From Eubacterium sp. (lineage in GTDB: Bacteria > Bacillota > Clostridia > Lachnospirales > Lachnospiraceae): a stretch of 64,000 nt of DNA. The stretch spans positions 1-64,000 of the forward strand of contig JAILQM010000128.1 in the NCBI GenBank assembly GCA_024698965.1, read 5' to 3'. The notes beneath the pieces are model-generated. The model searched no databases. It was given only the letters and a program-made list of their open reading frames with translations, and was not told the DNA's origin. Below, in pieces: positions 8,885 through 17,333 of this stretch; position 1 is the stretch's first letter, and each line of letters begins with the position of its first letter. The translations under genes were made by a program, and so were the position numbers.

Positions 8885-9550
8885 CTAGCCTCTTCTTCTA
8901 CGTCTTCCGCCGCCTTCGCCACCTGCTCCGGCACCCCATGAGCCAACTGCTGCAGGCTCTGTAGGTCCCTGAGGTTTAACCGCACCGGCTCCCTTGATAG
9001 CTCCGGCACCGCAAACTTCAATACACTTGTTGCAGGCTGTACACTTAGACTGAACGATAACACTGAAGAGTCCTGCTCCGCCCTTGATTGCGTCTGCAGG
9101 GCAAACCTTGATACACTCGCCTGAGCCTGTACACTTCGATGCATCGATATGTACTGTATGGCATCCCGGACAAATGAGGTTCTTACAGCTCTTTCTCTTG
9201 ATATGAAGTTCAAAGTCCTCCATATGATCGTTAATAAGTTTCTCAATTTCACTTGCGCAGGTATATGAAAGATCACAATCCGCACATTCTTTGATAATTG
9301 AGCAAAGCTCCAAAAGAAGCTCTATATCTTCATTCTTACCTCTACCGTTGGTAATGTCTTCAAGTATAAGATAAAACTGTCTTAAACCGTCTCTACACAT
9401 TACACCTTTACCGCAGGACATCTTGATAGACTCTTCTGCAATAAGGAAGGCTGTTTCTACAGGACAAACACCGGTATCACTTCCGGCTTTTTTTGCAAGC
9501 TCAATTAAATCTTTTAAAGCTTCATCAGTTACACTACAAATTCTTTCCAT
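8885..9550 (-). CDS. NuoF-C-terminal-like plus ferredoxin iron-sulfur protein
   Basis: A 221-residue soluble electron carrier. Residues 40-115 resemble the C-terminal 4Fe-4S domain of NuoF/HydB proteins (SCGKGVMCRDG, then DITNGRGKNEDIELL). Residues 135-185 form a two-cluster ferredoxin. Two usual cysteines are changed: the middle Cys of SCGxCxxC is Gly49, and the second Cys of the first ferredoxin motif is Ser143 (C140, S143, C146, C150). The second ferredoxin motif is intact (C170, C173, C176, C180). The tail is rich in Gly and ends in five Arg residues. It starts 20 bp after the flavoprotein gene at 9571, so the two probably form one complex. There is no FMN/NADH part of NuoF, which suggests the flavoprotein supplies it. 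Confidence 0.75.
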   Translation of the reverse strand: MERICSVTDEALKDLIELAKKAGSDTGVCPVETAFLIAEESIKMSCGKGVMCRDGLRQFYLILEDITNGRGKNEDIELLLELCSIIKECADCDLSYTCASEIEKLINDHMEDFELHIKRKSCKNLICPGCHTVHIDASKCTGSGECIKVCPADAIKGGAGLFSVIVQSKCTACNKCIEVCGAGAIKGAGAVKPQGPTEPAAVGSWGAGAGGEGGGRRRRRG

Positions 9551-9570
9551 TATATACGCACCTCCTTATC

Positions 9571-11685
9571 TTAATATTCAGTCCACATCTTAACTCTCTG
9601 AAGATCACATCTTAAATCACACTGCAGACATCTGCCTGATTCACAGTGTGCCTGTTCTTCAGTAAAGCCTTGTTCAACTGCGTTAAAGGTACGTGCTCTT
9701 TCAGCGAGCGGTGTAACCGTAAGTTCTTCTCTCGGAATCTTGTTAAATCCTTCTCTCTTTCCGAGATATGGATTATGAGGCTCTCTCTCGTATAATGTTT
9801 CGGAAATGTCTCCGTCTCCTCCGAGATATTTATCAACTTCGATTGCAGTTTCTCTACCACCTGCAATACCCTGAATTACAGACTTTGTACCTGTAATACA
9901 GTCACCTGCGGCAAATACACCTTCGATAGGAAGTGTATGTGTGCCTTCCATAACAGGGAAGCCGAATTTATTTGTTTCAATTCCGAAGCCTTCAAAGTCA
10001 GCCTTCTGGCCCATGGCAAAGATAATGTAATCACCTTCGCAAACTGCCTCAGAACCTTCAACCATATCTACTTCAAGTCCGTTTGGTCCGAACTTAAAGC
10101 TGTTAATCTTAGCATAACGAAGTCCTTCGAGCTTTTCAGGTGTTCCGACAAGTTCAAGGTTTGTTGTACCGTCATGTACTACAACTCCCTCTTCCTGTGC
10201 CTGCTCGATTTCTTCATCATCAGCAAGCATGTCTTTTCTCTGCTCAAGACAGAAAAGTTCAACATGTGCGCCGAGTTTGGCAGATGTTCTTGCTGCATCG
10301 AATGCAACGTTACCACCGCCAAGAACGATAACCTTAGCGCCTTCGCATACATTCTCATCCTTATCACCGGCAGCAATCTTATGTAAGAACTCAACGGCTC
10401 TTGTAGTATGTCCGTTTTCTCTACCCGGGATAACGGCATCTTTACCTGCTATTGTTCCCATTGCAAGAACGATAGCGTCAAAGCCTTCTTTCTTAAGCTC
10501 TTCAATATTGTTTACTTTGTGATTTGTAACAAGATTAACGCCTGTATCTGTAATATATTTTACTTCATTCTGTACATCATCATGTGAAAGACGATACATC
10601 GGAATACCGTATTCCATATATCCGCCGGCATATTCGTTTCTGTCATAAACAGTAACGTCATGTCCCTGCTTTCTTAAGTAGAATGCCGCTGTAAGACCTG
10701 TAGGGCCTGCTCCGACAACAACTACCTTTTTACCTGTGTCAGGCTTCTGTACGGAATTTTTCTGCCAAAGCATTGCATCACCGTGCTCAGCAGCATATCT
10801 CTTAAGGTTTCTGATTGAAAGCGGATCGTTTAATGTAGTTCTCTTACATGCACCTTCACAGCTTCTTACACAAACCTTACCGAGTGAATGTGGGAACGGA
10901 ACTTTCTCACGGATAACAGCAAGAGCTTCCGTTGGTTTTCCTTCTTTAACAAGTCTGATATATTCAGGAATATCAATGTGTGCAGGACACTGTGCACTAC
11001 AAGGAATAAGAGCTTCCTGTCTTGGGATATCTGTTCTGAATACACCTTCCATATCCTGAAGAGCACCTGTAGGACAGACTTCGATACAAGCTCCGCAGAA
11101 TGCGCAATCAGCATCCATAAGAGACTTATCTCCTTCTGTTCCGACATATACTTCATAATTTGTCGATGTCTTATTAAGCTGGTAAATACCAACGCCACGG
11201 ACATCCTGACATACTCTGATACATCTTCCGCAAGCGATACATCTTTCCATCTCACGTACATTGAGAGGGTTGTTGGTATTAATACGTGTTGTTGTTTTTG
11301 TAACCTCACGCATACGACCGGCAACGGCATTTGTTACCTGCATCATAGCCTGAAGCTCACACTTAAGATACATCTTACATGATGTACAATCATGAGGATG
11401 ACCGGCAAGCATAAGTTCCATCGCAACACGGCGGATCTGCTCTAAACGAGCACCCTTTGTTGTGATTTTCATGCCTTCTTTAACAATGGTTGTACATGAT
11501 GTCTGAGCACCTTCCATGCCTTCAACATTAACAACACATAACTTACATCCGCCACGGCTCTCGAGGTCCGGATGTGAACATAAATGTGGAATATAAATAC
11601 CTGCTGCGAGGGCTGCTCTTAAGACGTTCTGTCCCTCTTCAGCTTCGATTTCAACTCCGTCAACGAAAATTTTTACTTTCGCCAC
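9571..11685 (-). CDS. NuoG-like/GltD-like NAD(P)H Fe-S flavoprotein
   Basis: A 704-residue multidomain oxidoreductase. In order: a 2Fe-2S plant-type domain (C36, C47, C50, C64); the His-Cys 4Fe-4S segment (HPHDCTSC, near 95); two 4Fe-4S motifs (CIACGRCIRVC near 150, CAFCGACIEVCP near 200); then a GltD-like half with an N-terminal Cys-rich helical domain, an FAD fold (VVVGAGPTGLTAAF near 325) and an NAD(P)H fold (VIVLGGGNVAFDAA near 460). A last pair of cysteines sits in CLQCDLRC. The start is GTG at 11685 with GGAGG upstream. It most likely moves electrons between NAD(P)H and Fe-S partners such as the 8885 protein. The physiological substrate cannot be read from the sequence. Confidence 0.8.
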   Translation of the reverse strand: MAKVKIFVDGVEIEAEEGQNVLRAALAAGIYIPHLCSHPDLESRGGCKLCVVNVEGMEGAQTSCTTIVKEGMKITTKGARLEQIRRVAMELMLAGHPHDCTSCKMYLKCELQAMMQVTNAVAGRMREVTKTTTRINTNNPLNVREMERCIACGRCIRVCQDVRGVGIYQLNKTSTNYEVYVGTEGDKSLMDADCAFCGACIEVCPTGALQDMEGVFRTDIPRQEALIPCSAQCPAHIDIPEYIRLVKEGKPTEALAVIREKVPFPHSLGKVCVRSCEGACKRTTLNDPLSIRNLKRYAAEHGDAMLWQKNSVQKPDTGKKVVVVGAGPTGLTAAFYLRKQGHDVTVYDRNEYAGGYMEYGIPMYRLSHDDVQNEVKYITDTGVNLVTNHKVNNIEELKKEGFDAIVLAMGTIAGKDAVIPGRENGHTTRAVEFLHKIAAGDKDENVCEGAKVIVLGGGNVAFDAARTSAKLGAHVELFCLEQRKDMLADDEEIEQAQEEGVVVHDGTTNLELVGTPEKLEGLRYAKINSFKFGPNGLEVDMVEGSEAVCEGDYIIFAMGQKADFEGFGIETNKFGFPVMEGTHTLPIEGVFAAGDCITGTKSVIQGIAGGRETAIEVDKYLGGDGDISETLYEREPHNPYLGKREGFNKIPREELTVTPLAERARTFNAVEQGFTEEQAHCESGRCLQCDLRCDLQRVKMWTEY

Positions 11686-11699
11686 AATTGCCTCCTTCT

Positions 11700-11718
11700 G
11701 TAATATCACAGATATTAC
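11700..11718 (-). promoter_or_regulatory. Palindrome in the 5' leader of the flavoprotein gene
   Basis: A perfect inverted repeat, GTAATATC-N3-GATATTAC, ends a few bases before the AGAAGGAGG ribosome-binding site. It could be a repressor operator or an RNA hairpin that affects translation. No T-run follows. Confidence 0.55.
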
Positions 11719-11771
11719 CAAATGCTTTTAAAATGTGCCATTTATAAATAATCTACCTTTTCAATAAATTG

Positions 11772-11801
11772 AGTGTATCATATAAAATACATGTTACTCA
11801 A
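11772..11801 (-). promoter_or_regulatory. Promoter for the Fe-S flavoprotein genes
   Basis: On the minus strand, TTGAGT (11796-11801), an 18-bp spacer and TACACT (11772-11777), preceded by TGA, giving an extended -10 (TGATACACT). It would drive the 9571-11685 gene and then 8885-9550. Confidence 0.6.
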
Positions 11802-11839
11802 GACTAACCGTTCCAACTGATTGAAAACGATAATTTTTA

Positions 11840-12343
11840 TCAGAACGGACTGGTTTTGTTCTTGGCAACAGCATTTACCAACCCATTATTGCTTTCTACA
11901 CTTTCGAGCATTTCCCCTACTCTGTGCGCAGATTTCATTATATTAACATGCATATCTGCTTCTTCAGTATAAAATCCGTCTCCGGCTTCTTTCATATCAT
12001 TATAGCTTTTGCTTATTGCGCCGAGAATCATATAAGCAAGATTTGTTCTGTACTCATTCTCACTGCGACAGGTCTTGTAAAGCTTGGATATTTCTTCGAC
12101 AATATGTCTGGGATCGACATCTTTATCAAATACAATATCATCCTTAAAACTATCCATGTTTCTGATAACTTCAAGAATATATTCATCCGGATTTTCAAGG
12201 CTTCCCTTTTCTTTTAAAATAAACTTAGCGTTTCTGCTTTTTTTGTTAAATAAGAATATTTCTGTATCTGCTTCACAAACTACCCATAAAGACCAGTCTC
12301 TGTCAACAACATATTCGGTTATATTCTTTGTATTCTTCTGCAT
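11840..12343 (-). CDS. Protein of unknown function
   Basis: A 167-residue soluble protein that I do not recognise. The first half looks beta-rich (YVVDRDWSLWVVCEADTEIFLFN); the second half is helical and acidic, with no cysteines in a metal-binding spacing and no membrane segment. The ATG is preceded by AAAGGG. It sits between two redox flavoprotein genes on the same strand, so a regulatory or accessory role with them is possible but not shown. Confidence 0.65.
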   Translation of the reverse strand: MQKNTKNITEYVVDRDWSLWVVCEADTEIFLFNKKSRNAKFILKEKGSLENPDEYILEVIRNMDSFKDDIVFDKDVDPRHIVEEISKLYKTCRSENEYRTNLAYMILGAISKSYNDMKEAGDGFYTEEADMHVNIMKSAHRVGEMLESVESNNGLVNAVAKNKTSPF

Positions 12344-12369
12344 AATACCCTTTCACACTCACAAGAAAT

Positions 12370-12402
12370 GAGGCAGATTAAGAAAAAATCCCAATCTACC
12401 TC
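12370..12402 (-). terminator. Probable terminator after the FAD oxidoreductase
   Basis: A ten-base-pair inverted repeat (GAGGTAGATT with AATCTGCCTC, one G-U pair) in the minus direction, followed by the weak tract ATTTCTTG. It separates the flavoprotein gene from the unknown gene downstream. The tail is poor, so some readthrough is likely. Confidence 0.5.
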
Positions 12403-12485
12403 ATCCCCGTAAGTAATTTAAAATCTCCCAGTAATATTTATTACCCCCATAACACTTATTACTTTATATGAGATTTAATAACATT

Positions 12486-14054
12486 TTAGTCTTCAGGATC
12501 GATGAAGTCATCTGAATCCATGTACTTAACAGCTTCCATACCTGCGATACGTCCTGAGTTAACAGCGTATGACATTGTTGAACCAGGATTGTAGAAGCAG
12601 TATGAATCAGCGAATACTGATGCAGTATCGTTACCGCAAGCATAAAGTCCAGGAATCGGCTTGTAATCGTTGTCAAGGCAAGCCATGTTCTCATCTACTT
12701 CAAGTCCGCCGAGTGAGCCATATCCACCAGGTAAGTGGCGAGCTACATAGAACGGAGCTGTTGTAATAGGCTTAAGGAATCTGTGATCCTTAGTAAACTG
12801 CCAGTCATAACCTCTCATGTTGCCGTTGCACATTTCATTGTACTCAGCAATTGTAGCCTTAAGGTTCTTCTCATCGATTCCTGTTGTAGCGCAAAGCTCT
12901 TCGATAGAATCGAACTTCCAGAAGTTAACCTGACCGCTTGATACATCATCTTTACCGTCATGAAGATCTGAAAGACCTGAAGCTTCGATTGTACCACCGT
13001 TTAAGTAAAGCTCAAGCTCTTCATCCCACTTATCCATGTGTGTAATACCATGGTGATATGTAATATAGTCAAGGCCGTGCTCTTTATAGTAATCAACGAT
13101 GTTCTGATCGATGATTGTGAATCCCTGATGACCTTTCTGAAGAAGAAGTGAGTTACCTGTAAATGTTGTATTATCCATGATTTCCTCATTGATAAATCTC
13201 TTACCCTGAAGGTTAACCATGAGGTTAGGCTGTCTCATTGTCTCTGAAAGTGTCTTGAAGATATCTGTTGTACCAGGAGTATTGTATGTAACCTCCATGT
13301 TAACTTTGGCTTTCTTTCCGCCGATATCCCAAACCATGTTAAGACCGTCACCGTCAATACCAGGAATACGGAATGTGAACATATCAACGCCCCATTTCCA
13401 TCCCATGTACTGCTCGATCATGTCAACGTTGTTACCGATACCACCTGTAGCAACGATTACTGCGTTACAAAGGCACTCGATCTCTTCACCGTTTTCATCA
13501 ACAGCGATAACGCCTCTAACCTGTCCCTTAGATCCTGTAAGAATTTTCTTAACAGGTGTATTGAATACAATCTCTGCACCGATTTCCTGTGCATAAGATG
13601 TAATTGTCTTATTCATGATAGATGCACATCTCTCGCATGGTTTGTTTGAACCAGGAGTCTTTACGATATGCTGTGTAGCGTGTGAGTTCTTGAAGTATTT
13701 GTAAACACCAAGGAATTCAACACCCATGTTCTGAAGCCATTCGATTGTCTCCGATGACTGGTTGAACCAACGACGAACGAGCTTAGCATCTGAACGCCAG
13801 TGAACATACTCCATGAAGAAGTTAAATGCATCGTCCTTAGTAAAGTCGTTGTACATCTGCTCTTTCTGCATCTGTGATTCAAAAGCAAGGAGAGCCATAC
13901 CCATGTTAGCCGATCCACCTGAAGTTCCTGATTTCTCGAATGCGATGGCCTTTCCACCACCAGTAGCATTAAGACTTTCCTGAGCCTGTGTCAAAGCAGC
14001 AAGACCTGACATACCGCAGGCTACTACTACAACATCTGCTTCCATCTGTTTCAT
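12486..14054 (-). CDS. FAD-dependent oxidoreductase, fumarate reductase flavoprotein family
   Basis: This 522-residue protein has the FAD_binding_2 fold shared by fumarate reductase, urocanate reductase and ketosteroid dehydrogenase. The N-terminal dinucleotide loop is ACGMSG (12-17), an AxGxxG variant of the usual GxGxxG. Further family motifs are SGGSANMGMALLA near 45-57, AVIVATGGIGNN near 200-210, and the C-terminal GLYACGNDTASVF and NPGSTMSYAVNSGRIAG. There is no signal peptide, FMN-binding domain or haem motif, so it is probably a soluble cytoplasmic reductase or dehydrogenase. Substrate unknown. It has its own promoter and an AGGAGG site. The neighbouring NuoG/GltD-like protein could supply electrons, which is inference. 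Confidence 0.8.
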   Translation of the reverse strand: MKQMEADVVVVACGMSGLAALTQAQESLNATGGGKAIAFEKSGTSGGSANMGMALLAFESQMQKEQMYNDFTKDDAFNFFMEYVHWRSDAKLVRRWFNQSSETIEWLQNMGVEFLGVYKYFKNSHATQHIVKTPGSNKPCERCASIMNKTITSYAQEIGAEIVFNTPVKKILTGSKGQVRGVIAVDENGEEIECLCNAVIVATGGIGNNVDMIEQYMGWKWGVDMFTFRIPGIDGDGLNMVWDIGGKKAKVNMEVTYNTPGTTDIFKTLSETMRQPNLMVNLQGKRFINEEIMDNTTFTGNSLLLQKGHQGFTIIDQNIVDYYKEHGLDYITYHHGITHMDKWDEELELYLNGGTIEASGLSDLHDGKDDVSSGQVNFWKFDSIEELCATTGIDEKNLKATIAEYNEMCNGNMRGYDWQFTKDHRFLKPITTAPFYVARHLPGGYGSLGGLEVDENMACLDNDYKPIPGLYACGNDTASVFADSYCFYNPGSTMSYAVNSGRIAGMEAVKYMDSDDFIDPED

Positions 14055-14101
14055 TATATTATCCTCCTATACAAATATATTGTGTTTTGCAAACTGACAT
14101 A

Positions 14102-14130
14102 ATTATAGTATTTTTGGCGAAACAAGGCAA
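14102..14130 (-). promoter_or_regulatory. Promoter of the FAD oxidoreductase
   Basis: On the minus strand, TTGCCT (14125-14130), a 17-bp spacer and a perfect TATAAT (14102-14107), about 48 bases upstream of the start codon. Confidence 0.75.
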
Positions 14131-14139
14131 TGATTTTTT

Positions 14140-14236
14140 GGTTTTTTTGTACATTTTCACTAAAAAAATTTTTTTATTTGTGAAAAATTGCCTAAAAAAC
14201 AAGGATTTTTGTATAAATTGTTCGGATTTTTGTACA
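14140..14236 (-). repeat. Three TGTACAAAAATCC-like direct repeats upstream of the FAD gene
   Basis: On the minus strand, TGTACAAAAATCC (14224-14236), TATACAAAAATCC (14203-14215) and TGTACAAAAAAACC (14140-14153). The first two are exactly 21 bp apart, two helical turns. All lie upstream of the -35 box, as expected for an activator or repressor array. The stretch is very A/T-rich, so chance must be considered. Confidence 0.5.
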
Positions 14237-14245
14237 AAAAGAAAT

Positions 14246-14280
14246 GGGTTATTATCACTAAAATTTTGTGACAATAACCC
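14246..14280 (-). terminator. Intrinsic terminator after the pseudouridine synthase
   Basis: Inverted repeat GGGTTATT-x-TCAC...GTGA-x-AATAACCC, followed in the minus direction by ATTTCTTTTTG. It ends the coaD-pepD-rlu transcription unit. Confidence 0.75.
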
Positions 14281-14298
14281 AATGTTGGTATTAGATTT

Positions 14299-15261
14299 TT
14301 ATTTAACTGTACTAAAAATCTGTGTTTTTAAGGTCGAAAATTCGGCAGGTTCCACTACTGAAAAGCTTTTATTTGACAGGTACGACAGTTCATTTTCCAT
14401 CTCCGGGAAAACAATCTCGGCAGCATAAAGCATCTGATGAGTAAGCTTTCCGTAGCCTTTTGTATTATCTCCGTACTTTATATCTCCGATAATCGGATGA
14501 CCGATCGAAGCAAGATGGGCTCTGATTTGATGACTTTTACCGGTTATAAGATCTACTTTAAGGTAAGTAAAGCCGTTTCTTTTTTCAAGTGGAATATAAG
14601 CAGTCTTAATATAGGACGCACCTTTTTTATTCTCTTTAAATATTTTCACCTTATTGGTCTTCTCATCTTTAAGCAGATAGCCTTCTATTTCAGCTTCTTT
14701 ATCTATTTCCCCTTTAACAATGCACCTGTAATATTTTTTTATTTCTCTTTCTCTTATTATTTGTGAAAGGATTTGAAGAGAATAAAGCGTTTTGCCGCAA
14801 ATAACTATACCCGCCGTATTTCTGTCAAGTCTGTTTACGACTGCGGGTTTAAAAGTCTTTAAGCTTTGAGCGTTTATTTCTCCTTTATCGTAAAGATAAG
14901 AAAGCATTTCTTCGTTAATTGATACATCTTCAGGCTTTGATTTTTGAGAAAGTATTCCTGCCGGTTTGTTTAAAAGAAGAATATTTTCATCCTCATAAAC
15001 TATATCTATATGTGAATGTCCTCCGAAAGATGATTTTTCATCTCCGGCAAATTTTGAATAAGTTTCATCAGAAAAAAAGAGGGAAATAATATCTCCCTCT
15101 TTTAACTTTTCTTTTCCCTCAGCCTTCTTTTTGTTGAGGGTAATATTCTTTTTTCTTAGCATCTTATAAACGAAGCTTTTCGGAGCCGAAGGAAGATATT
15201 TAAACAAAAGCTTATCCATCCTCTGTCCGGCTTCATTTACACCTATTGTAATTTCTTTCAT
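14299..15261 (-). CDS. RluA/RluC-family pseudouridine synthase
   Basis: Isomerises uridine to pseudouridine in rRNA. The 320-residue protein starts with an S4 RNA-binding domain (about 12-75) and continues with the catalytic domain. The catalytic aspartate lies in VVNRLDRNTAGIV near residue 150, and the GKSHQIRAHLASIGHPIIGD motif is near 235-255. Which rRNA position it modifies cannot be told. One base separates it from pepD upstream. Confidence 0.9.
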   Translation of the reverse strand: MKEITIGVNEAGQRMDKLLFKYLPSAPKSFVYKMLRKKNITLNKKKAEGKEKLKEGDIISLFFSDETYSKFAGDEKSSFGGHSHIDIVYEDENILLLNKPAGILSQKSKPEDVSINEEMLSYLYDKGEINAQSLKTFKPAVVNRLDRNTAGIVICGKTLYSLQILSQIIREREIKKYYRCIVKGEIDKEAEIEGYLLKDEKTNKVKIFKENKKGASYIKTAYIPLEKRNGFTYLKVDLITGKSHQIRAHLASIGHPIIGDIKYGDNTKGYGKLTHQMLYAAEIVFPEMENELSYLSNKSFSVVEPAEFSTLKTQIFSTVK

Positions 15262-15262
15262 A

Positions 15263-16708
15263 TTATTTCAATTTTTCAAGAACTGAGCAAACCAAATTGT
15301 AGGTTCTTTCGGTAGACGAAACACTTAAAGTCTCACCCGGAGTATGTATGTCCCATAAATCCGGGCCTAAAGCTATTGCATCAAGTCCGTCTATCATACC
15401 GGCAAAAAGTCCGCATTCAAGACCTGCATGTATAGCTTCAAACCTCGCTTCCTTTTGGAATAATTCTTTATAAGCGTCTCCGAATATTCCTCTAAGCTTT
15501 GAGTCCGGGTTATACTCCCATCCGGGATACTCTCCGTAAAGCCTCGTCTGACCGCCGAGAAGAACAGTAAGCACCTTAATCTTATCGCATATTTCTTTCT
15601 TTCTCGATTCAACCGAACTTCTTACTGAGGTCTTCATAACAAAGCTTTCCTCATCGCAGGTCATAATGCCCGGATTAAGAGATGTTTCTACAAGGCCTTC
15701 AATGTCTTTGCTGTAATTTACAACGCCCTGAGGCAAAAGTCTAAGGAACGATAAAACCCTGGCTTTAGAAGCCGGAGAAAATGCTTTCTCACACATATCA
15801 GCAGCCGAAACACAAACTCTTATACCACCGTCGGCAGTTTTAAACTCATTCCTTAAAACAGCGTCTATTTCGTCTATCTTTTTGCATAAAGCATCTTCGT
15901 CTTCGTTAAATACGGCAACATAAGCCAAAGCTTTTCTCGGAATTGCATTTGTCTTTTGTCCGCCGAAAAGATTGCAAAGGTCAAAAGAAACCTCGTCAGA
16001 AAGCATTCCCAAAACTCTTCCCAAAAGGCTAATGGCATTTCCTCTTTCCTTGTCTATCTCACTTCCGGAATGTCCGCCTTCCAAACCTTTTACGCAGATT
16101 TCAAAACATTCCTTATCATTTTTCTTGTATTCCAAAGGAATAACACTTTCCACATCTGCGCCGCCTGCACATGAAGTAAGAAAAACGCCCTCACCTTCAG
16201 AGTCAATATTTATAAGGAGTTTGGATGAAACCTTTGAAGCGTCAAAAGCCTTAGCGCCCAAAAGTCCTATCTCTTCATCGGAGGTAATTACAGCTTCTAT
16301 TGCAGGATGCTTTAAGCTTTCATCTTCAAGAATTGCAAGTATCATAGCAACAGCAATTCCGTCATCTCCGCCCAAAGTAGTACCGTCGGCGGTAACATTG
16401 TCTCCGTCAACCAAAAGACGGAGTCCGTCTTTTTCAAAATCAAAATCTGCTCCGTCTTCTTTTTCGCAAACCATGTCCATATGTCCCTGGAGCATAACCG
16501 GATCGGCATTTTCGTAACCGGCCGAAGCAGCTTTGTATATTACGACATTGTCTGCACTGTCTCTATAAAATTTCAATGAATGATTTTGTGCAAAATCACA
16601 TAAATATTTACTTATTTCATCTGTGTTTTTAGAACCGTGGGGTATTCCCGCTATTTCTTCGAAATAATAAAATACTCTTTCCGGCTTTAGTCCATCAAGC
16701 TTTCTCAT
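15263..16708 (-). CDS. pepD: Cytosolic aminoacyl-histidine dipeptidase, M20C
   Basis: A dizinc dipeptidase that hydrolyses Xaa-His and other dipeptides in the cytoplasm. At 481 residues it has the length of the PepD family. Metal and catalytic motifs are GHMDMVCEK (near 76), LGGDDGIAVAM (near 117), TSDEEIGLLGA (near 147) and, towards the end, HAGLECGLF and LGPDLWDIHTPGE. No signal peptide. Confidence 0.94.
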   Translation of the reverse strand: MRKLDGLKPERVFYYFEEIAGIPHGSKNTDEISKYLCDFAQNHSLKFYRDSADNVVIYKAASAGYENADPVMLQGHMDMVCEKEDGADFDFEKDGLRLLVDGDNVTADGTTLGGDDGIAVAMILAILEDESLKHPAIEAVITSDEEIGLLGAKAFDASKVSSKLLINIDSEGEGVFLTSCAGGADVESVIPLEYKKNDKECFEICVKGLEGGHSGSEIDKERGNAISLLGRVLGMLSDEVSFDLCNLFGGQKTNAIPRKALAYVAVFNEDEDALCKKIDEIDAVLRNEFKTADGGIRVCVSAADMCEKAFSPASKARVLSFLRLLPQGVVNYSKDIEGLVETSLNPGIMTCDEESFVMKTSVRSSVESRKKEICDKIKVLTVLLGGQTRLYGEYPGWEYNPDSKLRGIFGDAYKELFQKEARFEAIHAGLECGLFAGMIDGLDAIALGPDLWDIHTPGETLSVSSTERTYNLVCSVLEKLK

Positions 16709-16709
16709 T

Positions 16710-17333
16710 TTATTGCGCCTTCTCTTCTACTGTATTTTCTCCGTTCTGTACCGCAGCTGCAGCTTCAGGCTGAATCAAAGCTTCAGGCTCTTCTACCGGA
16801 GGATTAAGCTCAATTCTGTTAGCAGTAACAATATCAAGACTGCTCTGAAGATTTTTAACGAAAGACTCCTGCCTTTGATTTGATATCTCAATAGTTGCCG
16901 TCAGAAGCTTTTCGATATTCATAAGCATATTGTCAACATAGGCAATAGCACTTGTTCTGATTTCATTGGCATCTGCTGTTGCTTTATCAAGAATTTGCTG
17001 AGCCTGATTAGAAGCATTTACAACGACTTCATTTCCCTGAGCAAAAGCTCTCTGCATAATCTCGTGCTCCGATACAAGCTCATTTGTCTGAATCTGAGCC
17101 TGAGCAATGATAGCATCAGCCTGCTTTTGTGCGTCGGAAAGAATCGCATCCTTGTTGGAAATTATCTTCTGATATCTCTTGATTTCTTCAGGTGTTTTAC
17201 TCTTAAGTTCATCAAGAAGTTCTTCAAGTTCATCTTTATCAACTATAATCTTAGACTGTGAAAAATGCTGATATTTACAGTCGGCAATGTAATCCTCAAT
17301 CTCCTCAATGAGTTGTTCGATTCTGCTACTCAT
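16710..17333 (-). CDS. Coiled-coil protein, conserved in Clostridia
   Basis: About 207 residues with the start at 17333, where AAGGAGG precedes the ATG; the longer frame reads into coaD. It is almost wholly helical: an N-terminal [16 protein letters not shown] segment, then a long Ala/Gln-rich coiled coil (about 60-180) and an acidic Pro/Ala tail. Similar proteins are labelled ATPase or V-ATPase subunit H by similarity of the coil alone; no nucleotide-binding motif is present. It resembles DivIVA-like scaffolds in layout, which is only a guess. It overlaps the coaD stop by 8 bp. Confidence 0.75.
   Translation of the reverse strand: MSSRIEQLIEEIEDYIADCKYQHFSQSKIIVDKDELEELLDELKSKTPEEIKRYQKIISNKDAILSDAQKQADAIIAQAQIQTNELVSEHEIMQRAFAQGNEVVVNASNQAQQILDKATADANEIRTSAIAYVDNMLMNIEKLLTATIEISNQRQESFVKNLQSSLDIVTANRIELNPPVEEPEALIQPEAAAAVQNGENTVEEKAQ

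Noticed and set aside
11800..11835. Inverted repeat CCGTTC...GAACGG after the unknown gene as terminator
   Set aside because: The stem is interrupted and no T-run follows in the minus direction.
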